Assembly (NCBI GenBank): GCA_002472565.1
Contig: DKSK01000014.1
Span: forward strand, 172,861 to 236,860
Direction: 5' to 3'
Source: Bacteroidales bacterium UBA7258
GTDB lineage: Bacteria > Bacteroidota > Bacteroidia > Bacteroidales > UBA932
Length of the DNA stretch: 64,000 nucleotides
Of the stretch, positions 16,632-24,100 are shown piece after piece (within the stretch, counting starts at the first letter, position 1; the number at the start of each line of letters is the position of its first letter). The notes beneath the pieces were generated by a model. That model had not been told where the DNA came from and ran no database searches. It was given only the letters and a program-made list of their open reading frames with translations. Both the position numbers and the translations under genes were made by a program.

Positions 16632-16647
16632 TATTGTAATTACAATA
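16632..16647. promoter_or_regulatory. Perfect 16-bp palindrome, candidate MarR operator
   Basis: TATTGTAATTACAATA is a perfect palindrome covering the -33 position of the promoter at 16617-16624. Its size, AT-rich symmetry and location fit MarR-family operators; the OhrR box also combines ATTGTA and TACAAT half-sites. Binding is inferred. Confidence 0.6.
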
Positions 16648-16796
16648 ATTTCTTATGGAAAATATTTCGAGTATCTGCCTCTTCCGAATCTAAGTTCCTC
16701 TGCACCATGCAATAAGCCCCATAGCGGAAATACTTTTCTCATTCGAGTAGAAAAGCCAGCAATTTCACTCCGCAATCTTAAGGGAGTGGACGAGCC

Positions 16797-16866
16797 AGAC
16801 AGTGGGAGGGGCCGGAGGGAGCGAAGCTACCGGAGTCCCCCGGAAATGCCTTCCCTTCCACCGTCT
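16797..16866. repeat. 70-nt GC-rich imperfect inverted repeat
   Basis: AGACAGTGGGAGGG at one end can pair with CCCTTCCACCGTCT at the other, with an inner CCGG/CCGG stem around an AGC/GCT core. It lies in the 556-base gap between the thioredoxin and phoH genes and is not part of either terminator. Nothing else recognisable was seen in that gap between 16650 and 16796. Confidence 0.6.
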
Positions 16867-16880
16867 ACTCATCAATACAT

Positions 16881-16925
16881 AAAAAAGAGAGTGACCTAAG
16901 TCAACTTGACTTTTTGGTCTCCCTC
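16881..16925 (-). terminator. Terminator downstream of phoH
   Basis: Read on the minus strand, GAGGGAGACC pairs with GGTCACTCTC (two mismatches) and an inner AGTCA/TGACT stem closes the loop; TTTTTT follows directly. It lies about 150 bases after the phoH stop. Confidence 0.75.
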
Positions 16926-17072
16926 TTGTGGTAGAGTTACAGGGGAGAGTCGCCGGTCCAGAAGACTAGTCGGATGCCCGATGGCTGGGTGGCTGAGGGC
17001 TGTGGAGTTTCGGTTGAAAGGCGCCGGGACCAGGGCGGAGCTGCGGTCAGCCCGCGGGAAGTGGCCGCGGGG

Positions 17073-18518
17073 CTAGAGGAGTTTGGAGGCGAGGTCGGAG
17101 AGTTCGGAGCGTTCGCCCACGCGTAGGAAGACGTGTTCGAAGAGGCGCTGATTGTCAAGCTTTTCGCCCAGGTGGGTAAGACCGTTGGACCATTGGTCAA
17201 GGTAAGGCTGGTCAATCTGGAATACGTCTCCCGTGAATACCATCTTAGTTCCTTCGCCTGCGCGGGTGATGATGGTCTTCATCTCGTTAGGGGTCAGATT
17301 CTGGGCCTCATCTATGATGCAGTAGGAATTGACGAGACTCCTGCCGCGGATGAAGGCGAGAGGCTCGATCACAAGCTTTTCACTCTTCATCATTTCGTCA
17401 ATTCTCTGGGCCTCCTTGCTGCCCGGACGGAACTGTGCGCGGACTACATTGAGATTATCCTGAAGCGGCTCGAGGAAGGGTGCCATCTTCTTTGTCTGGT
17501 CGCCCGGCAGAAAGCCGATGTTCTGGTTCGACAGGACGACGGCAGGACGGGTCACGATGATCTGGTCATATTGGTCTGCAAGCTCCATGGCCGCGGCTAT
17601 GGCTATGAGTGTCTTTCCGGTCCCGGCTCCGCCTGTCAGAGAAACCAGCGGAATCTTCTTGTTCAGACAGGCGTCTATGGCGAATTTCTGCTCATCATTG
17701 CGCGGCTTGATTCCATAGGCGGAGAGCGTCTTCACCAGGACGATCTTGTCTATGTCGGTGTCATAGCGGGCGCATACTATATCGCCGCCATGCCGGATTT
17801 TATATCTCTGGTTAGCCTCGGGTTCGGAAGGAGTGATGCCCCTCCATGAAATCGCATTCTCCGGTCCATAGACGAGGGCCTGGAAGTCCTCCTCTCTGAG
17901 ACTCAGGAACTGGAGCTCCTTCTGGGCGTTTTCTATCCTGGCCTCTTCCACACGGTCGGTCAGGTAGTCTTCTACCTCCATGCCGGCGGCTTTCGATTTC
18001 ATTCTCAGGTTGATATCCTTGGTGACGAGGGCGACGAAACGGTCAGGATGGCTGTCGCGTACCCACATGGCCGTGGCCAGAATCCTGTGGTCTTGAATGT
18101 CGTCTTTGAAGAGGTCCTTGAACTGCTCAGGGAAAGGGTGGTTCGGCTCAACCTTGATATGGCCGAGTCCCTTTCCCAGACTGATCCCCTCAGGCCCGAA
18201 CATTTTTCCGTCGGTGAGCTTGTCGATGTCACGCATGAAGCCTCTGGCATTGAAGCCCAGGGCGTCGTTACCCTTCTTGAACTTGTCCAGCTCCTCGATG
18301 ACGGCAATTGGAACTACGAGGTCGTTGTCCTGAAATTTGTGGATTGCCTTGTAATCATGGAGAATTATGTTCGTGTCAAGTACGAAGATTTTCGGCTTGT
18401 TGCCGCCGGACGTGCGACCTTCGGACTTGTATCTGCCGGACTTGTAGCCATCGGACGTGCGTCCTTCGGACATATGGCCGAGGGATGTGCGGTCCTTAAC
18501 GTTAGAATATCTGGTCAT
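17073..18518 (-). CDS. PhoH2-type PIN-domain/ATPase protein
   Basis: A 481-residue cytoplasmic protein with a PIN-like nuclease domain (about residues 43-190; 'KIFVLDTNIILHD' with acidic residues, 'VVPIAVIEELDKFK', 'VTKDINLRMK') and a PhoH ATPase domain (about 250-480). Walker A 'GGAGTGKT' is near residue 295 and Walker B 'CIIDEAQN' near 400. The combination matches PhoH2 proteins, reported in mycobacteria as RNA helicase/RNases, and Bacteroidetes carry the same architecture. Residues 11-40 are six pentapeptide repeats of the form (T/K)SxGx, an N-terminal basic tail that is not part of either domain; the second Met at residue 16 lies inside this tail. The gene follows the AIR-synthase-like gene by 35 bases. 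Confidence 0.9.
   Translation of the reverse strand: MTRYSNVKDRTSLGHMSEGRTSDGYKSGRYKSEGRTSGGNKPKIFVLDTNIILHDYKAIHKFQDNDLVVPIAVIEELDKFKKGNDALGFNARGFMRDIDKLTDGKMFGPEGISLGKGLGHIKVEPNHPFPEQFKDLFKDDIQDHRILATAMWVRDSHPDRFVALVTKDINLRMKSKAAGMEVEDYLTDRVEEARIENAQKELQFLSLREEDFQALVYGPENAISWRGITPSEPEANQRYKIRHGGDIVCARYDTDIDKIVLVKTLSAYGIKPRNDEQKFAIDACLNKKIPLVSLTGGAGTGKTLIAIAAAMELADQYDQIIVTRPAVVLSNQNIGFLPGDQTKKMAPFLEPLQDNLNVVRAQFRPGSKEAQRIDEMMKSEKLVIEPLAFIRGRSLVNSYCIIDEAQNLTPNEMKTIITRAGEGTKMVFTGDVFQIDQPYLDQWSNGLTHLGEKLDNQRLFEHVFLRVGERSELSDLASKLL
18399..18488. repeat. 6 x 15-bp degenerate repeat encoding the PhoH tail
   Basis: Six consecutive 15-base units encode TSLGH, MSEGR, TSDGY, KSGRY, KSEGR and TSGGN at residues 11-40 of the PhoH2-type protein. 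The units are diverged but keep frame and the Ser-x-Gly core in five of the six; KSGRY is shifted by one residue. Confidence 0.65.
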
Positions 18519-18553
18519 GATGGATATTGGTTATTTGCTATTATAGGTCTTTG

Positions 18554-19681
18554 TCAGTCCTCGCCTTCGCGGGCCCCGTCGCCAAGAAGAGAGCGGAGAA
18601 TCTCCGGAAGCCCTCCGTTACCGGTGCCGATCTCGATTTCTCTCTTGCCTGGAACAGGATGCCCGATAGGGTAGTAGGCTACATCCTGGAGAAGGAGCTC
18701 GGCATCTATATAGTCGAAATCCTGGTCCCGGATTTCCACGACCACCCCTGGAACCTCGGCGAAGAGAAGAGCGGCCTTGTCGGAATCCTTGTAGGCCTCG
18801 GAAAGCCCGGCGAGATTAATCTCGGACCCGTTCCCGCCGGCCGTCATCCCGTTAAGGGCGGTGATTAGCCCGCCGTCTCCCACCGTGGACCCGGCGATGA
18901 CTACTCCGTCCTCCACAAGCTCGCGGACGACCTCGAAGCAGTCGATGAAATAGTCCGGATCCTCTATCTCGGCCTCATGTCCGGCGGGTTTGCCGGTCAA
19001 TTCTGACAGGAGCGAATTCCCGAGATGAAAATCCCCGGAGTCGAAAGGAATGTAGATAAGCCAGTCGGTAGAACATTCGCCTATCGTGCCGGGACACTTG
19101 CGCCCGCGACCCAGGCTGGCCTGGGCGGCGTCGGGCTCGGCGGTCTCTTCATCGGAAGGCTGTCCGACTACCTTGCAGCGCACGGACAGACTGTTCTTCG
19201 AAGCCTCGGAAAAAGTGTAATCCTCAAAGTGAACCCCGATCCCGTCCACATAGTCGCAGGCGGCCTCTACGGATTCATAAAATGAGGCCGGCCCGCCGAT
19301 GGGCCCGGTATTCCACTTCCAATGCACCTTGATGGCGACATCCTCAAGCTTGAAATGTCCTTTCTGCCACATCATCCCCAGCACTGCCTGCGCGATTCTG
19401 CTCCTTGTGAAGGCTGCGGCGTAGGCGGGCTTTGCAGTGCGGGGCCCCTTGAAAGCGGAAGTGAGCTTAAGGTAAGCGGGAATCTCCGAAGGGTCGAAAG
19501 ATCCAGATGCCGGCAGCGGATCCACGCTTTCGTCGACGATGGGCTCGTCCTTCTCCAGCTCCGGTGACTTCCTTCCGCATTCCGCATCCAGCATCTTTCC
19601 GGGGCAGGAATCCGCGGGCACTCCGTCAATGAAATAATCAGAATATAGGACTTTTGAGATAGGATCCATGTTGATGGGCAT
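18554..19681 (-). CDS. AIR-synthase/PurL C-terminal domain-like protein
   Basis: A 375-residue cytoplasmic protein I do not recognise as a named enzyme. The C-terminal third looks like the AIRS_C fold of PurM/PurL/SelD: 'DFHLGNSLLSELTGKPAG' resembles the PurL 'LGSS...G' segment, and 'GDGGLITALNGMTAGG' resembles the Gly-rich 'EGGL..AL.EM..AG' motif, followed by 'LLFAEVPGVVVEI' like the 'LF.E..G.V..V' strand. The N-terminal part lacks the expected ATP-binding AIRS domain. So it may be a diverged stand-alone PurL paralog with regulatory or unknown catalytic role rather than a purine enzyme. It lies just upstream of phoH on the same strand and is divergent from folC. Start at 19681; an in-frame ATG at 19669 is also possible. 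Confidence 0.6.
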   Translation of the reverse strand: MPINMDPISKVLYSDYFIDGVPADSCPGKMLDAECGRKSPELEKDEPIVDESVDPLPASGSFDPSEIPAYLKLTSAFKGPRTAKPAYAAAFTRSRIAQAVLGMMWQKGHFKLEDVAIKVHWKWNTGPIGGPASFYESVEAACDYVDGIGVHFEDYTFSEASKNSLSVRCKVVGQPSDEETAEPDAAQASLGRGRKCPGTIGECSTDWLIYIPFDSGDFHLGNSLLSELTGKPAGHEAEIEDPDYFIDCFEVVRELVEDGVVIAGSTVGDGGLITALNGMTAGGNGSEINLAGLSEAYKDSDKAALLFAEVPGVVVEIRDQDFDYIDAELLLQDVAYYPIGHPVPGKREIEIGTGNGGLPEILRSLLGDGAREGED

Positions 19682-19698
19682 TTCTGCGTAAAAGTAAC

Positions 19699-19706
19699 TA
19701 AATTTG
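19699..19706 (+). promoter_or_regulatory. -7 element for folC
   Basis: TAAATTTG lies 34 bases before the folC ATG. The -33 element is weak. On the opposite strand TTTG followed 20 bases later by TACTTTTA could serve the divergent AIR-synthase-like gene. Confidence 0.55.
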
Positions 19707-19740
19707 CTTCCAGTTCCAAAAATTCAGAGGTGCATCTCAG

Positions 19741-21093
19741 ATGGTAAAAGACGTTTCGGACAATAATTTCTTCGATGAAGAAAAATATGAAGCTCGGCTG
19801 AAGGAGATTTTTCAGCGCTTTCCCTCGGTTCAGACTTCCACTTTCAAGGATGCTTACAAGCCAGGCCTGGAGCATATGCGGGCCTTTGCCGGATTGCTCG
19901 GCGACCCACAGGACAAATTCCCGACAATTCATATAGCCGGAACCAACGGGAAGGGCTCCACAGCCGCGATGATTGCCTCGGGACTCTCTTCATGTGGCTG
20001 CAAAACAGGACTTTACACCTCTCCTCATATCCTCGATTTCCGCGAAAGGATGAGAATCGGAGGAGCGATGATTCCGAAAGATTATGTCTATGCCTTTATA
20101 ATGCAGTGGCAGGAGACCTTCGAGAAGCTGGGACTCAGTTTCTTCGAGATTACCACTGGGCTGGCCTTCAAATGGTTCGCCGACAGCGGAGTGGATGCGG
20201 CGGTGATTGAGGTCGGACTGGGCGGCCGTCTTGACTCTACCAACATCATCACCCCCCGGCTGAGCATAGTGACCAGCATCGGACTTGACCATTGTGAGCT
20301 TCTGGGGAACACTCTGGAGAAAATAGCCGGGGAAAAGGCGGGAATCTTCAAGCCCGGCGTCCCGGCTTTGGTGGGCGAGGCCTTGCCAGAGACGGAGCCC
20401 GTTTTCTGGGCGAAGGCGGCTCAGACATCCTCGCCCCTCTATTTCGCCGAAAGAGAGAGGCTCCCGGAGGGCTATGACTTCGAGCAGATTGCGGGAGGTA
20501 TGGACCTTCAGGGCTGGTATGAAAGGAAGAATCTCCGTACCTCCATCTGCGCCCTCGGCCTCCTTGAAAAAACATTCCCGGCTTTGGAGGACAGGGTGAA
20601 AGCTGCTGACGGGCTGATTCATACGGCCCGGAACATGGACTTCCACGGCCGTTGGGAAAGGGTGAGCCGGAGGCCGGAGGCCATCATGGACATCGGCCAC
20701 AACGCGGCCGCTCTCAGAAACAATTTCTTCGAATTGGACACTCTCTCTAAGCAAGGAAAAATATCTTCGGTCATTATAGTCTATGGAGTCATGGCAGACA
20801 AGGACCTTGACGCCATCATTCCTCTCATGCCGCGACAGGCGACATGGATCTTCACGACCCCGGAGACGAAGAGGGCCATGAAAGCATCCATGATCATGGA
20901 GAAGGTGGCGGCCTGGCGGAAGGCTCATGGCCTGGGGACTGAAAGGCTCCATGTCAAGGATTCTGTCCATGATGCCGTCCTCAGCGCCATGAAATTGGCT
21001 TCCAGCCTCTTGACCGATGACGGACCGCAGCCACTCGTCTATATCGGAGGCTCGACTTTTGTGGTGTCAGAGGCGGCTGCTTGTTTTAGATAA
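19741..21093 (+). CDS. folC: Bifunctional dihydrofolate/folylpolyglutamate synthase
   Basis: A 450-residue Mur-ligase-type enzyme that adds glutamate to dihydropteroate and to folates in the cytoplasm. The P-loop 'GTNGKGSTAAM' is at residues 67-77, the substrate loop 'TSPHILDFRERMRI' follows, and 'EVGLGGRLDSTN', 'SIGLDHCELLGNTLEKIAGEKAGIFK' (two overlapping family motifs) and 'DIGHNAAALRNN' are all present, so both the ATP site and Omega loop look intact. The gene is followed after 13 bases by the large alpha-2-macroglobulin-like gene on the same strand; no functional link between the two is evident. Confidence 0.95.
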   Translation: MVKDVSDNNFFDEEKYEARLKEIFQRFPSVQTSTFKDAYKPGLEHMRAFAGLLGDPQDKFPTIHIAGTNGKGSTAAMIASGLSSCGCKTGLYTSPHILDFRERMRIGGAMIPKDYVYAFIMQWQETFEKLGLSFFEITTGLAFKWFADSGVDAAVIEVGLGGRLDSTNIITPRLSIVTSIGLDHCELLGNTLEKIAGEKAGIFKPGVPALVGEALPETEPVFWAKAAQTSSPLYFAERERLPEGYDFEQIAGGMDLQGWYERKNLRTSICALGLLEKTFPALEDRVKAADGLIHTARNMDFHGRWERVSRRPEAIMDIGHNAAALRNNFFELDTLSKQGKISSVIIVYGVMADKDLDAIIPLMPRQATWIFTTPETKRAMKASMIMEKVAAWRKAHGLGTERLHVKDSVHDAVLSAMKLASSLLTDDGPQPLVYIGGSTFVVSEAAACFR

Positions 21094-21106
21094 GAAGTTT
21101 AGAAAT

Positions 21107-24100
21107 ATGAAGAAGTTTTTTGCCTTCCTGGCCGGAACCTTTCTCGTGTCGGCGGGACTTTTTGCTATCTCTGGCGTCGGCATGCAAAATCAATCAGACA
21201 TGAAACCGGATTCCGAAGGACATATGCTTGGAACCATGTGGAACGAGTATCGAAAGGCGGAAGACAAGGACAAGCCTCAGACCATGGCCTCCGTCCTATC
21301 TGAAATCATAGCCAAGTCCATGGAGAAAAGATATTCCTATGATTTCTGGGACGCTTCTCAAAAATATGTCTCAGCTATTTCGCGCCGCAACTGGAAGGCG
21401 AGAGAGGAGGAAATGGCTAAATTCAAGAAGAGGGTCGGGGACTATGACGAACCGATAGTGACCTTCTCCTACAGACAGGCCTATGAGAACGATGGAACTT
21501 CTGCAATTTTCGACTGGGCCTCGGGAGAGGAAAAACGTCTGTCAGCGGCCAAGACTGAGCCTTTTTATTCTGGCCTCGGGAATCTGATGAGCGGAGCCCT
21601 GCCGGAGTATGTCGAGAATGACTGGCAGTATGTGCTCTGGAAGCTCGCTGATTTCGACCAGAACGACCTGGCTGCCGAGGCTCTGGTCAAAACCCTGGAC
21701 GGGAAATACCCGGCCGCTGATTACGCCGAATATCTCTGCGCCCTGAGGCTTTCAGACCAGGCCGCCAGCAAGGCCAGGCTCGAGGAACTTGCGGCGCGCG
21801 GAAAGGCAGTTTCCTTCTACCCGAGAGCAAGCCTGCTCGTGGACAAAATGAGCGGACTTTCCCGTTCAGAGACCTCTTCCTCAGAAGATTACAAGGCTCT
21901 TCTTGAAGAATGCAGACACTTCGAGAAAGAGCGTGGCGCCCTATCTGGGAAGGAGGCCGCCATTGCGAAGGGTATCACTTCCGTCCATGACATTATAGAA
22001 GATCTTGAAGCTAAAGATATAGCTGTCCTTGTAAGCGGGGACACCGTTAAAGTCCTGCTTAGAAACCTTTCGTCCGTGAAGCTTTCTCTCTATAAGTCCG
22101 TGGGGCTTGAGACGTCTTCTACGGATAGAAAGGCCGTCCTGACTAGGGAGCTGAAAAACACGAAGAATCATTTCTATGTCAAGGATACCGTAGAGACTTT
22201 ACTCGGGCCTCTGGATGACGGAGCGTATTACCTTGAGGCTGTTAATGGCAAGGTCAAATGCGGCCGTTCCTTTTCCAGGCATACTCTTTCCATGGCCGTC
22301 CGCTGGAATTCTGACGGCTGTGGAGTCTACCTCGCAGACTGGAAGAGTGGAAGGCCTCTCGACAAAGCGACTCTGATCCTTTCGAAGAACGGCAAGGAAG
22401 TTGCCAAGGCCGAGGATTTTGAGCTCAGGGAGGGTTTCACCCCTCTTCCGGCCTCCATGACTTCGCTTCTCTCGGGAGCAAATTCGAAAAATAAGTATTA
22501 TGAACTGACGGCCCTATTCAGAGACAGGGTTCTGAGGAGCAGTGAAGCCCTTCAGCTGTCCTCCATGGATTCAAGAATTTCTTCTTCAGCTCCTGTGCAG
22601 GGACATCACGCCCTCGTCATGACCGACCGTGGGGCCTTCAATCCCGGGGATACGGTGAATTTCAAGGTCGTGCTCTATACCGGAGACGGAGTCACGATGG
22701 CCAGGGCTGCTGAAAGCGGACTGGCCGTCAGCGCGGTGTTTAACGATTCCGAGGGCAACCAGCTTGAAACCAAGAAACTGAAGACCAATGAGTTCGGTTC
22801 AATTGCTTCATCTTTTGTAATTCCGGAAGGGAAACGCAACGGCAGCTTCTCGATAAGAGTCCGCGCCGGCGGTGACTCCTACGATTGCGCTTACAAGGCC
22901 ATCCGGGTAGATGAATTCGTTCTTCCGACCTTCGAAGTCAGCTTCGAGGAGATTGGCGGGATTATCCTTCCCGGCGACATTGTGACCGTGCGAGGCAATG
23001 TTAAGTCATATTCGGGCCATACTCTCTCTGAGGCCAGGATAAGCTATAAGGCAGAACTATATGGAGCTGTTCTGACCGAGGGCAGTCTCAGCCCAGCCTC
23101 GGACGGGAGCTTCGCCATTCCGATTGTTACGAATAAGACCAAGACGCTCGGCTGGTACAAGGTCCAAGTCGATGTAACCGACAACACAGGCGAGACTCAT
23201 ACGTATTCAACGGCCTTTTACGCCGGCGCCAGCTATTTTCTCGACATAGCCTTGGAAAATGCGGCTGAAGGAGAACTTTCCCTCGACGGCGATGAAAGAA
23301 GAGCCCTGCCTTTCTACGCCTACTATCCTGAGACCCCAGCCTACATTGTGTCTGAGCCTTCGGTCAAACTTGTCTTCAATGTGAAGAGGCAGGACGGAAG
23401 TCCTGTCGACCTCCCTGTGAAATATAGCCTCAAGGCCCCAAGCGGGAAGGTTCTCTCCGGCACAGCGATGTCCGGAAAGACGGTCGCCATAGACCTTTCC
23501 ATGGTCCCGAAGGGCATCCTGACCCTGAACGCCACTTCCATCGTGGAGGACCGCTCCGGCATGGCGGTTGACACTCTCAAGAGCAGCTGCAAGATACTCA
23601 GGCTCTCGGAAGATGCGGTTTGCCTTGACACCGAAGTCGAAAACGTCTTCCTTCCGATTGACAAGCTTTCCATGGCGTCTCCGTCCGGCAGGCCTTCCGT
23701 TTCAGCCCTGCTCGGCAGTACGAAAGGGGAGACATGGGCTGTGGCCGAACTCTATGGCCAGGACCGTAAACTTCTGGCCAAGAAGAACTTCCATCTTGAC
23801 GGCAAGGTCGGCGGCAGAGGCTCCCTCGCCAGGATAGATTTCCCTTACGAGGCGGGATATCCCGCCGCCGTGAGACTTGTGGTCTTCTACTTCAAGGACG
23901 GGGAAAAATATGAATCCGACCATGTATATCGCCGTCCGGCAAAGAGTCTTGACCTGCCTCTGGCCTTTACCTCCTTCCAGGACAAGGCTCTTCCGGACCA
24001 TGAATACAAGCTCATCCTCAAGACCCTTCCTGGGATTGAGGCTCTAGCCGCGGTTTTCGACAAGAGTACCGAAACCATCTACCCGAACAATTGGAACACG

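Noticed and set aside
18395..18490. CRISPR-like repeat array in the phoH 5' region
   Set aside because: Units are 15 bases, degenerate, without spacers and lie in a coding frame.
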